Assembly (NCBI RefSeq): GCF_002917095.1
Contig: NZ_PQGA01000006.1
Span: 186,001 to 250,000, forward strand
Direction of reading: 5' to 3'
Origin: Paraburkholderia eburnea
Lineage (GTDB): Bacteria > Pseudomonadota > Gammaproteobacteria > Burkholderiales > Burkholderiaceae
DNA: 64,000 bases
Shown: positions 56,323-64,000 of the stretch, piece by piece
Position numbering within the stretch: the first letter of the stretch is position 1
Layout: every line of letters starts with the position of its first letter
Made by a program: the position numbers and the translations under genes
Notes under the pieces: generated by a model
Databases searched by the model: none
Told to the model about the DNA's origin: nothing
Seen by the model: only the letters and a program-made list of their open reading frames with translations

Positions 56323-56940
56323 TCAAGCCCCTAGATCGGCAAAATTGACCATCTTTGCCTCACAGGCTCGCGCAAACTTCAAGTCATGGCTCGCAAACAA
56401 GACCGTACGGTCGGCGGCCAGGGTCCTAAACAGTTCGACAAGAACGGCACGTCCCGCCGCATCGAGTCCATTAACCGGCTCGTCAGCGATGACGACGGCG
56501 GGCGCGCCGATGATCGTCGCCGTCACGAAAAATTTTTTGCGCGTGCCGAGTGACATCTGCTCGAAGCGCTTCTCCAGGTGCGGAGTCAGACCAAAGCGGT
56601 CTGCCAGATCGAGCGTGGCGGTATCGACGGCGGTCCCTTTTGCGGATGCCACGAGATCGAGAAATTCCCGCCCGGTCTGGAGCGGATACTCCAGACAGTC
56701 GTCGGGTACGTAAGCCAACGCCGATTTCGCCTCGAGCGGCGCTTTACGCAGCGAATGGCCATCGAGCCATACCTCGCCTTCGTCGGCGTCGATGGTGCCG
56801 GCCAGGATGCCGAGCAAGGTGGATTTGCCACTGCCGTTCTCATCGCATAGCGCCACGCAACCGGCGTGCGCAGCGTAATGCAGCCCCTTGAAAATAACGT
56901 GATCGCCATAGCGTTTGCTGATGTTTTCAAATCGGAGCAT
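56323..56940 (-). CDS. Lone ABC transporter ATP-binding protein
   Basis: The 205-residue ATPase has a Walker A (CDENGSGKST), Q-loop region (SALAYVPDD), a signature MSLGTRKKF in place of LSGGQ, Walker B (AVVIADEPVNGLD) and the switch histidine (ASHD). It resembles exporters of the CcmA/antibiotic type. ATG 56940 is favoured because MLRFENISKRYG is the typical start. No permease or accessory gene is adjacent, so it either pairs with a distant permease or is a leftover. Confidence 0.85.
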   Translation of the reverse strand: MLRFENISKRYGDHVIFKGLHYAAHAGCVALCDENGSGKSTLLGILAGTIDADEGEVWLDGHSLRKAPLEAKSALAYVPDDCLEYPLQTGREFLDLVASAKGTAVDTATLDLADRFGLTPHLEKRFEQMSLGTRKKFFVTATIIGAPAVVIADEPVNGLDAAGRAVLVELFRTLAADRTVLFASHDLKFARACEAKMVNFADLGA

Positions 56941-57088
56941 GGTGGTGTTGTTCAAGCAAAAAATCACATGATGCCTGACGACATGGCCCGATCCAAAACG
57001 CCCCGTTCACGAGCGGTCGAGATGCGGGAGCCGCTGCACCGCAGTCGACGGCTCCCGTTCATCGCTGAAGAATCGCGCACGCCCGGCG

Positions 57089-58378
57089 TTACGAACTACG
57101 CGTGCACAAGCCTTGCACGAAGAAACCCGAGCCGTTGGGCTCGTCGATGAAGTACATCTGCGCGCTGCCCACCGGCAGGAACGACAATCCGGCGACACCA
57201 GCCGGCATCGAAATCTGTCCCGCGATCAAGCCGCCGATTCCCGAGGCCACCGACGGATTGGCGCTCGACTTCGACGCCGCCGCATAGTCGAACGCCGCGT
57301 TATACGTCAGCGAAAGATAACCGGGCTGGCCGTTGGCCGCACCCGTGCCGCCGCTGATCTGCACGGTCGAGACGGCAATGTCGCCCAGCAGGTGATTCTT
57401 GTCGTCGGTATTGGGTTCCGCGCAACTCCACGTTCCATCGAACGCACCCGTGGGAAGCGTCTGCGTCGTCGTCATCACCATCGAGCCCGTGCGCGGCGTG
57501 CCTTCAGGCGACTTGCCGAAGCGATCGATGAAAAGCGTCTTGTTTGCCCCCTGCACCGCGACGAACGCGCGCCCGACGGTCTGACCACCGACGATCATGT
57601 CGAACGCGCCGGGATAAGTCGTCTGGTCGGGGTCGGGCGTGAAACTGGCCACGTCCGTCACGCGCGCCGTTGCGCCCGGCGTGTCGTCCACGTCCGTGCA
57701 ACTTGCGGAGTAGGCCTGACCAAAACAGAAGCGCGCCGCCCCCGCCGCGTCGATATTCGCCTGCCCTGCCACGGGATTTTGCGCTCCGGTCGGCACACCA
57801 TCGACGCTGTAATCGCCCGTGAGCGAAACCAGGCTGTACTGACCGGCAAGGTCGGCAACGCTGGTCACGCCGCTATTCGTCAACGCGAATTGCCCGGCGA
57901 GCGTCCCACTGCCCAACAGATTCGGCACCTGGGCAATCGTGCCGCTCAGCATCCCCGGGCCATTGGCGGCCGTGCTCACGACGAGCGAAAGACTCAGCGC
58001 GGCGGCCTGCGCCTGGGACAACGTCGCGCCATTAGCCGGCGTGAGGCCCGATACGCTGAGCACACCATTGGCCTGCGTGTAGGCGCCGACCACGTCGCCT
58101 GCAAGCCCGAATTGCGAATTCACGAAACTCAGCGTCAACTGTCCCTTCGCGGGGCTGTCCAGCGCGATCTTGACGGTATCGCCGAAGCTGACGGTGCCGA
58201 CATAGGTGCTCCCGCCGGGCAACGGCTGAAGCGCCGCGGCGGTCTGCTGCGGATTGCCCGTCGAGCCGTCATTGCCAGTACCACCCGAGCCACCCGAGCC
58301 GCCACCGCACGCCGTCAACAGGGCGCTAAACGCGAGCGCCGCCCATCCCGCCTTATGTTTCATCTTCGCCATCATCAT
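57089..58378 (-). CDS. Large lipoprotein of unknown function
   Basis: A 429-residue lipoprotein: the signal peptide ends in the lipobox LLTAC, followed by a glycine/serine-rich linker (GGGSGGSGGTGNDGSTGNPQ). The mature protein is rich in short beta segments with glycine and serine (for example TLSFVNSQFGLAGDVVGAYT), and has few cysteines (RFCFGQAYSASC, TWSCAEP, LCTRSS). GAGGAAT precedes the ATG at 58378. It is probably an outer-membrane lipoprotein; no enzyme motif is seen. It is followed on the same strand direction by the ABC gene. Confidence 0.75.
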   Translation of the reverse strand: MMMAKMKHKAGWAALAFSALLTACGGGSGGSGGTGNDGSTGNPQQTAAALQPLPGGSTYVGTVSFGDTVKIALDSPAKGQLTLSFVNSQFGLAGDVVGAYTQANGVLSVSGLTPANGATLSQAQAAALSLSLVVSTAANGPGMLSGTIAQVPNLLGSGTLAGQFALTNSGVTSVADLAGQYSLVSLTGDYSVDGVPTGAQNPVAGQANIDAAGAARFCFGQAYSASCTDVDDTPGATARVTDVASFTPDPDQTTYPGAFDMIVGGQTVGRAFVAVQGANKTLFIDRFGKSPEGTPRTGSMVMTTTQTLPTGAFDGTWSCAEPNTDDKNHLLGDIAVSTVQISGGTGAANGQPGYLSLTYNAAFDYAAASKSSANPSVASGIGGLIAGQISMPAGVAGLSFLPVGSAQMYFIDEPNGSGFFVQGLCTRSS

Positions 58379-58510
58379 CGTTATTCCTCTTGTCAATCAG
58401 GTCGCAAAGCGAAATGTCGTTTGTCGCGCCTCATGTGAGGCGCTCAATCCGGTATTCGCGCGCCGGCGCTTTTTTGTTCGCCCGAATTCGCGCAAGCGCG
58501 TCTCTCGCGC

Positions 58511-59350
58511 CTATTCTTCGAACGAACCAAGCGCCTGCTGTTGCAACGTGGTGATGTCGTAGCGAACATGCGTGACCTGGACATTGACGCTATTGCCGTT
58601 GTCGACGCCGGCAACGAAGAAATAGACCACGCCGCCCAGCGTATTCAGATGGAAGCTTGCGCGCGCCTGCTCGATGGCGCGCGCGGCGTTTTCATCGGCG
58701 ACACGAATCGCGCAGGTCCCCTGCTTCGTATCGGTGAAACGCAATGTCACGCCTTGCGCGGTGCTATACGGCATGTTCCAGCAGTTGCGCCCCAACACGG
58801 CGAACGATTTGCTGTCGAAGTCGTAGCCGCTCGTGAGGCTCTGCGTGATGTCGATGCCGCGCGTCAGATAGTCGTTGAGCTTGAGCGCGTAATAGCGCTG
58901 CGCCTTGTAGCGCGCCAGGTTTGCATTGATCTCCGCGAGTTCGGCGCTTGCCATCTGGTGTTTGCGAAACGCGTCGGGCTCGTTGTAATAGCGCGGAGAA
59001 AGCAGGTTGAGTTTTTCTTCGTCGCTCAGCGTCTGTCCGCCATGCGCCACGGCGATATAGGTAAGCCAGCGCACGCCCAGCGCATTCTGGTCGATGAGCG
59101 TGTAATTGGCGAGCGGCACGTTCGCGTCGGGTTGCTGCGCACCCGCGTTTTGATTGGCGAAGGCCTGGGCCGCCGCGGCGTTCACGCCGGTGGCGGCGGT
59201 GGCAGGAGGCTGGGGCGCGGCGGCGGGCGCAGAAGAGGAAGCACTGTTCATGCTTTGCGTATCGTTCTGCTGCGCGGAGCGGGAACACGCGGCCAGCACG
59301 GAACACAGGGCGAGCGCGCCACACAACAGGCGAAGACGGAACGGAATCAT
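58511..59350 (-). CDS. Lipoprotein of unknown function
   Basis: A 279-residue lipoprotein: lipobox VLAAC, then an alanine/glutamine-rich linker to about residue 75. The folded part (YTLIDQNALGVRWLTYIAVA; SPRYYNEPDAFRKHQMASAE) has an even alpha/beta pattern with two cysteines (NCWNMP, TCAIRV). No family recognised. It lies between the caspase-like gene and the larger lipoprotein, all on the minus strand, and could belong to the same envelope programme. Confidence 0.75.
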   Translation of the reverse strand: MIPFRLRLLCGALALCSVLAACSRSAQQNDTQSMNSASSSAPAAAPQPPATAATGVNAAAAQAFANQNAGAQQPDANVPLANYTLIDQNALGVRWLTYIAVAHGGQTLSDEEKLNLLSPRYYNEPDAFRKHQMASAELAEINANLARYKAQRYYALKLNDYLTRGIDITQSLTSGYDFDSKSFAVLGRNCWNMPYSTAQGVTLRFTDTKQGTCAIRVADENAARAIEQARASFHLNTLGGVVYFFVAGVDNGNSVNVQVTHVRYDITTLQQQALGSFEE

Positions 59351-59512
59351 GGTCGTTATCCTTATCGAATGAGTTCAAGGAAGGCCACGGCGCACACGCG
59401 CGTGGCTCGCACGTGCCGCATACGACACGTCCTTGATTGCTCATTCGCAGGAAGGCAACGATTTGTTCGCCTGTATGTCCATGTGCAGGCGTCCAGCGCA
59501 GTTCAGTGCAAC

Positions 59513-60856
59513 TCAGTGCGGCATGAACATCCTGGCCATCGACTTCGCCAGATCGCGCACGGCCTCGGGGTCGCCGCGCTGCGCCTGCAACTGGAACAGA
59601 TCCAGTTGAGCGCGCTGGTGGCCTGCATCGGCGGCCGAGCGAAGCCAGCGTTCGGCCCTGGCGCGGTCCACGGCTGTCGCGGCGTTGCCGCTCAGATACT
59701 GCTCGCCAAGCAGCGTGGCCGCGATCGGATAGCCTTGATTCGCGGCGCGCTGGTAGTACTGCATCGCGCGCGCCGGATTGACCCGCACGTAATGCCCCTC
59801 TTCGTAGGCCAGTCCGAGCGTGGTGAGCGCCTGCGCGTCACCGCCCGCCGCGCGCCGTTGCAGCGATGCGAACGCAGACGCGTCGAGCGTCGCCGCGTTG
59901 TTCGTCACGTTCTGCTCTTCGTTGTCCCATAGCGAGCGCGACGCGTTGGTGTCCACCGCTGCCGCGCCGCGCGTGCCCCCTGCCTGCGCGAAAAGCTGCG
60001 GATTGGGTTGCGGGGCCGCTGCCGGTGTTTCGGAAAGCACGAGTTGCCCCACCAGGCCGCTGACATACCAAGGACGCTGTCCCTCGCCCGTTGCGGCCGC
60101 AACGGCCACCTGCGTTTTTTGCAGCACGTCGATCAGCGTGGCGCCGGGCGTCGCGAGGTTCTCGCTCAGGTAATAGCTGAATGGACTGTGGTCGATCGGC
60201 TTGCCGATATTGCGCATCGTATCCATGGCCTTGCCGCCCGGGCTGGTTGAGAACGCAACGAGCGTCCCGCGCGGTGCGTTCTCGGCGGCGAGTCCTCTTG
60301 TGCCCGTCACGCCTCGCCCCGGCTCGTCGCGACAGGCATCGACCATCACCACCATCGCCTGCGGATGCCCGCGCTCGATCGTTGTCATGACGTATTCAAG
60401 CGGAATGGCCGCGCCGCGCAACTGCACCGCCGAAAGCGACGCGAGTTTCGCTGGCAGATCCACCGGCATCAGGAAGTTCTTCTGATCCGTTTCGAAGCCG
60501 TGACCCGCGTAGTACACGAGCGCAACACGCGCGCCGCTAGCATCCGCGCTAAAACCGTCGAGGTCCTGCAACATCTGGGCGCGCGAGCGATCGGTCAGCA
60601 CGCGCACCATAAAACCCAGCCGCTGAAGGCTGCCCGCGATCAACTGGGCATCGGCGGCAGGCGTCTGCAACCTGTCGCCGTTGCGATAGGCGCCATTGCC
60701 GATCACAAGTGCCATTCTGGGCGCGAGCGCCGCGTGCGCACCCACCGCCATTGCAGACATAAATGTGCAAATTAAAACGTTTGCGAGCGCGCTTTTCAGC
60801 GAATTAGCCACCTTTTTACCCAAAGATGGAGTCGAGGTACTCGAATTGATGCGCAT
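59513..60856 (-). CDS. Secreted caspase-like (C14) protein with Sel1 repeats
   Basis: The 447-residue protein has an N-terminal signal sequence (SLKSALANVLICTFMSAMAV, then GAHA), a p20 caspase-like domain with the dyad H119 (VYYAGHGFE) and C175 (MVVMVDACRDEP), and C-terminal Sel1 repeats (AQALTTLGLAYEEGHYVRVN; PIAATLLGEQYLSGN; ERWLRSAADAGHQRAQ). It should act in the periplasm. Starts at 60856 and 60886 are both possible; neither has a good ribosome site. It is divergent from a sigma/anti-sigma pair, which may control it. Confidence 0.85.
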   Translation of the reverse strand: MRINSSTSTPSLGKKVANSLKSALANVLICTFMSAMAVGAHAALAPRMALVIGNGAYRNGDRLQTPAADAQLIAGSLQRLGFMVRVLTDRSRAQMLQDLDGFSADASGARVALVYYAGHGFETDQKNFLMPVDLPAKLASLSAVQLRGAAIPLEYVMTTIERGHPQAMVVMVDACRDEPGRGVTGTRGLAAENAPRGTLVAFSTSPGGKAMDTMRNIGKPIDHSPFSYYLSENLATPGATLIDVLQKTQVAVAAATGEGQRPWYVSGLVGQLVLSETPAAAPQPNPQLFAQAGGTRGAAAVDTNASRSLWDNEEQNVTNNAATLDASAFASLQRRAAGGDAQALTTLGLAYEEGHYVRVNPARAMQYYQRAANQGYPIAATLLGEQYLSGNAATAVDRARAERWLRSAADAGHQRAQLDLFQLQAQRGDPEAVRDLAKSMARMFMPH

Positions 60857-60964
60857 CGTATCGGAAGGTTTCAAATGTTCTGACATTCTGCTACGCTTCG
60901 CGTCTTTCAGGCGGCTTTTAATCGTCGCGCTGAACAAACCCACGCAATCTTATTCGCCAATTCG

Positions 60965-61609
60965 ATGGATCGTGCTGTTCGTGAATCGATAGAGCGCCTG
61001 CGCCGCCAACCGGCGCGATTCCGGTGCTTTTACGACAAGCTGCGCCGCGACTTTCATCGCCTGGCGCGGCGCAGCTATTCATGGGCATACGACGCGGAGA
61101 TTGACGAATCGCTTAACGACGCTTTTGTTGCCTTATTCAGTCAGAATAAAGGCGACTTTAGCGCCGCATCCCAGATCCTGCGCGATCCGCTTGCGTTCGA
61201 AACCGCACTGGCCGCCTATCTGATCGGCGCAGGCCGCTTTAAACTGCTCTCCCGTCTGCGCGAGCGCGCGAAACAGGAAGATCGGGAAGTGCCCCTCGAC
61301 GACGAAGGCGAGAGCCGGCTCGACCAGCCCGATACGGTGCGCGAAGCCGCGTGGCCCGACACGGACCCGTTCCCGACGCCAGAGGACAGTCACGAGCAGA
61401 CGCGGCGCGCCCGCATTCTCGCGCGCTGCATGGAAAAGCTCACCGTGCTGGCGCGGCAGACGTTCGCACTCGCCTTGCGCGGCTATACCGATGTCGAAAT
61501 TCAGGCCCGCGTGGGTTCGTCCTCGACGGTCGCGGTACGCCGGCGCGTGTCGGAAACCAAGACCCTGCTGATCGATTGCGCGCGCCGGGACGCACAGGAA
61601 ACCTCATGA
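60965..61609 (+). CDS. Divergent ECF-like sigma factor
   Basis: A 214-residue protein with a sigma-2-like helix set (FYDKLRRDFHRLARRSYSWA; LNDAFVALFSQ) and a C-terminal sigma-4-like helix-turn-helix (LARQTFALALRGYTDVEIQA followed by RVGSSSTVAVRRRVSETK). Family match is weaker than for the sigma gene at 22383. The next gene overlaps it by four bases (ATGA) and encodes a one-span membrane protein, the normal sigma/anti-sigma order. Confidence 0.7.
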   Translation: MDRAVRESIERLRRQPARFRCFYDKLRRDFHRLARRSYSWAYDAEIDESLNDAFVALFSQNKGDFSAASQILRDPLAFETALAAYLIGAGRFKLLSRLRERAKQEDREVPLDDEGESRLDQPDTVREAAWPDTDPFPTPEDSHEQTRRARILARCMEKLTVLARQTFALALRGYTDVEIQARVGSSSTVAVRRRVSETKTLLIDCARRDAQETS

Positions 61610-62259
61610 GCGAGCCCTCCAGCGAAGCCCCAACCGAACTGGCGCTGGCCTGGCTGCGCGGCGAACTCTCGGCCGCCGAACGTCAGGCTTTCGTCGAGCG
61701 GCTTGCCCACGACGCGGCGCTGCGCGACGAACTGGATTGGCTGCAGGCGCTCGCCGATGCGCAGCAACAACATTATGTCGACGAGACATCCGAGCGCGCT
61801 TTCGCGGCCTTGCAGGATGCGCTCGGCCCCTTGCCGGCGTCCAAACCGGCATCCACTTCGACCTCGTGGCTGGCGCGCGCCGCGCGATGGCTGCGCGAGC
61901 ATGCCAACGTGCTGCAACCGGCGCTGATCGCGCTCGTATTGGTGCAAACGGGCGTGATCGGCCTGATCTCGACGCATGACAACCCGCAAGATTCAAGCTC
62001 GGCGCCCGCCAGTGCATTCCGTGGCGCCGCGCCCTCCTGCCTGACGGTGTGGGTCGATCTGCGCGACACGGCGCGCATGGCCGACCTGCGCCGCTGGATG
62101 ACGCTGTATGGAGCGAGCTTCGCGGGCGGCCCGGACGCGTCGGGCCGTGTCAATATCGCGTTCGCCGACATGGCGAGCCTGAAGGCCGCATTGAACGATT
62201 CGCTGCTGCAACAGATCGCCACGCGCACGGATGCGCCGCCGGGCTGCGCCGCCCAGTAA
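61606..62259 (+). CDS. Probable anti-sigma factor, single membrane span
   Basis: The 217-residue protein starts with an anti-sigma-like cytoplasmic part (LALAWLRGELSAAERQAFVE), has one membrane helix at about 104-125 (LQPALIALVLVQTGVIGLIS) and a periplasmic part with two cysteines (APSCLTVWVDL; GCAAQ). No zinc-binding HX3CX2C motif is present. Translation is coupled to the sigma gene by ATGA. It would hold the sigma factor until an envelope signal arrives. Confidence 0.7.
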   Translation: MSEPSSEAPTELALAWLRGELSAAERQAFVERLAHDAALRDELDWLQALADAQQQHYVDETSERAFAALQDALGPLPASKPASTSTSWLARAARWLREHANVLQPALIALVLVQTGVIGLISTHDNPQDSSSAPASAFRGAAPSCLTVWVDLRDTARMADLRRWMTLYGASFAGGPDASGRVNIAFADMASLKAALNDSLLQQIATRTDAPPGCAAQ

Positions 62260-62780
62260 TGTCGCGGCGCGCATTCGGCAACCCAGACACGCGAGCGCGG
62301 CTGCGCGACCGAACAAATTCGCGGGTGCCTGCGAATAGCTTCATGACAGACAACCTTAGGGACCTGAGGGACCGCCATGAAGCTCGCCAGACAGACTCTT
62401 TTTCGTTGCGCCTCTACCGCACATTTTAATGGCGTCATAGAATCGGTTTCACATTCGGCATTTAAAAAGACAAAACCCGACCGGACATTGCGCATTGGCT
62501 GCGCATATGCAAGCAGCATAAAAAGGGGACCAGAAAAATGGGAAAACGGGGTATTCAATACCATTGCGCGACTCAGGCGGTCAGCGCAATGCCATTTCAT
62601 TACCATTTATTCCGCGTCTGATCGGAAAATTTTGCCGTTTCACGGGACAATCCTTTAGACGCGCATTAAGTTTTTTGCAATACATCCGTAAACACGCTTT
62701 GGCGTTCTCGCTTAAAGCGCGCTATTGCTTTAGCTGACGGGTTATCAAGCCTGCTTTTGAATCTGTTTGCCGGGGAAACA
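62260..62780. other. Intergenic region
   Basis: About 520 bases of lower GC. A 93-codon plus-strand frame at 62377-62658 has GAGGGA before its ATG but its translation has no recognisable feature and little coding bias. The promoter of the membrane/zinc-ribbon gene pair should lie here. Confidence 0.4.
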
Positions 62781-63932
62781 ATGTCATCTTCCAAAGACGC
62801 GATCCGCGGATCGCTCGTCGTCCTTGAAGCCGTGGATGCCGCACGTAATACGCGCGCTTTTCTGCTCTTTATCGCTTGCGCGATCGCCGCGCTCGTCGTA
62901 GCAGGCGTCTTTGTCGGCATCGCCGGTACGCTCGCCAGCAACGGCGCATTCGTGATCGGTGGACTGTTTTCCTTTGTCGGTTCACTGGCAGCCGCGATCC
63001 TGGTCGCCACCGGTGTATCGGCCGCTGGCAAGACGCTGATGGACCAGATTCAGGGCCGCCCCGCGCTGGGCGCGCGCGACGCCCTGATCGCCGGCCTGTT
63101 TACGCTGCCCAAGCTTGCGGCGATCTTCCTGATCGAAATCGCAATCTTCCTCGCGTTCATGATCGTGCTGGCGATCGTGCTGTTCATCTGCAAGATTCCG
63201 TTCCTCGGGCCGCTGCTCTACACGGTCGTCTATCCGATCGCCTCCGTGATCGGCGGCATCCTGTGGTTCAGTTTCATGTTCGTCGTGAATCCGCTCGCGG
63301 CGCCGGCCTTCTGGGAAGGCTACGGCGTGCGCGCCGCGCTCGGCACACTCGGCATGAATCGCGGCGCGCTCAATATTGGCCGTCTGCTGCCGCCGATCGT
63401 CCAGCAGATGGTCCTGCTCTTCGTCGTGGGTGTCGTGGCCTTCATCGCGTCCACCATCGTGTTTGGCGGCTCGGCATTCGTGGCGGCGCTCGCGAGCGGC
63501 ATCATCGGCTTTGGCGGCAGTCTCCTGTCGCTCTATTCGGGCCTGGGTTTTGGCGGCTTCGGCGGCATGGGAGGCATGGGCGGCGGCATGAGCGGCTATC
63601 TGCTCGCGACGCTCGTCGGCGTGGGCATCCTCGGCGCGCTGGCCTACACGTTCCCGCTGCTCGTCTATCTGGCCGGCATCTGCAACATCTTCCTGAACCT
63701 TGCCGGTACGCACAGCGCGCCGCCCGCAATCGGCGATGTGCCCACCTCGCCCACGCCGCGCTCGCCGCTCGCACCCGAGACGGTCAGTCCGCGTGATCCG
63801 TCGTATGCACCGGCAGCACAGCCTCATGTTGCCGACGCTGCAGCGCCTGCCTGCAAGGCCTGTGGTGCGAGCGCCCAACCGGAAGACGCGTTCTGCGGCG
63901 AATGTGGCGCCGACCTGCCGAGAGGTGTGTGA
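62781..63932 (+). CDS. Multispanning membrane protein with C-terminal zinc ribbon
   Basis: A 383-residue inner-membrane protein. Six or more helices run from about residue 30 to 310 (LLFIACAIAALVVAGVFVGI and others), with a glycine-rich loop (GFGGFGGMGGMGGGMSG). A proline-rich linker leads to a zinc ribbon (ACKACGASAQPEDAFCGECG). ATG 62781 has GGGG upstream. The stop overlaps the start of the next zinc-ribbon gene. Function unknown; zinc-ribbon membrane proteins of this kind often act in protein or envelope quality control. Confidence 0.75.
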   Translation: MSSSKDAIRGSLVVLEAVDAARNTRAFLLFIACAIAALVVAGVFVGIAGTLASNGAFVIGGLFSFVGSLAAAILVATGVSAAGKTLMDQIQGRPALGARDALIAGLFTLPKLAAIFLIEIAIFLAFMIVLAIVLFICKIPFLGPLLYTVVYPIASVIGGILWFSFMFVVNPLAAPAFWEGYGVRAALGTLGMNRGALNIGRLLPPIVQQMVLLFVVGVVAFIASTIVFGGSAFVAALASGIIGFGGSLLSLYSGLGFGGFGGMGGMGGGMSGYLLATLVGVGILGALAYTFPLLVYLAGICNIFLNLAGTHSAPPAIGDVPTSPTPRSPLAPETVSPRDPSYAPAAQPHVADAAAPACKACGASAQPEDAFCGECGADLPRGV

Positions 63933-64000
63933 TGGCACGCTTTTGCGTCAAGTGCGGCAGCGGGCTCGATCCCGACGCGCGCTTCTGCGATGAATGCGGC
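63932..64000 (+). CDS. Zinc-ribbon protein, 3'-truncated by window edge
   Basis: The first 23 codons are visible: MARFCVKCGSGLDPDARFCD and the next two residues complete CX2C...CX2C zinc ligands. The start overlaps the stop of the preceding membrane protein gene by one base (TGATG), so the pair is coupled and both carry the same kind of ribbon. Confidence 0.75.
   Translation, partial: MARFCVKCGSGLDPDARFCDECG

Noticed and set aside
57113-58438. 441-codon plus-strand frame opposite the large lipoprotein
   Set aside because: Arg/His-rich translation without motifs; the minus strand has a lipobox, ribosome site and coherent protein.
58426-58443. Perfect hairpin GCGCCTCA-TG-TGAGGCGC between the lipoprotein genes
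   Set aside because: No T-rich tail on either side, so not called as a terminator; it could be a protein site but nothing else supports that.
58541-59932. 463-codon plus-strand frame over the lipoprotein and caspase genes
   Set aside because: Spans two genes on the other strand and has no coding character.
62377-62658. 93-codon frame before the membrane/zinc-ribbon pair
   Set aside because: Has a possible ribosome site but no coding bias, domain or neighbour logic.

Overview
The window is GC-rich DNA with a gene repertoire typical of Burkholderiaceae, most likely Paraburkholderia, Caballeronia or a relative. Pointers are the small DUF4148 secreted protein, GlxA-type AraC regulators, a DHA2 efflux protein, DUF2875 and Tle3 type VI secretion (T6SS) genes, and many short overlapping operons. 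This is an inference from protein families; there is no rRNA in the window. I see no tRNA, CRISPR array, intact insertion sequence or replication origin.

Layout. (1) 1-10.1 kb: a surface-adhesin island with a heptosyltransferase, a 1491-residue AIDA-type autotransporter and an outer-membrane barrel protein, bracketed by two AraC/GlxA-like regulators. (2) 10.8-30.3 kb: mostly ordinary chromosome. It holds a secreted protein, a TldD/PmbA-type pair, a quinone oxidoreductase with a divergent LysR gene and a clear palindromic operator, an RNA helicase (rhlE), an MFS transporter with a solute-binding protein, a sigma factor/membrane protein/ferredoxin operon, a cytoplasmic molybdoenzyme operon of the DmsABC/SoeABC type, and a DHA2 efflux protein. 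(3) 30.7-52.8 kb: an accessory region with two T6SS vgrG operons, both read on the minus strand. Operon A is vgrG, a two-domain cell-wall hydrolase effector, its immunity protein, PAAR and a five-repeat zinc-ribbon protein. Operon B is vgrG, tle3 lipase effector, tla3 adaptor, PAAR, a lone tssF and a frameshifted zinc-ribbon gene of the same family. Between them (38.1-43.1 kb) lies a decay zone with a proline dehydrogenase pseudogene, a reductase pseudogene and a foreign-looking secreted protein. (4) 53-57 kb: small unknown genes, a YciH/SUI1 protein, a gene behind a perfect LexA box, and a lone ABC ATPase. (5) 57-64 kb: envelope lipoproteins, a secreted caspase-like/Sel1 protein divergent from a sigma/anti-sigma pair, and membrane/zinc-ribbon proteins running off the end.

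How the parts fit. The heptosyltransferase should glycosylate the autotransporter encoded next to it. Each vgrG operon delivers one main effector through VgrG and PAAR. The two vgrG operons share an end-of-operon zinc-ribbon gene, which is the best candidate here for an undescribed T6SS component. Operon B has no recognisable tli3 immunity gene. All functional statements are from reading translations; no database search was run.
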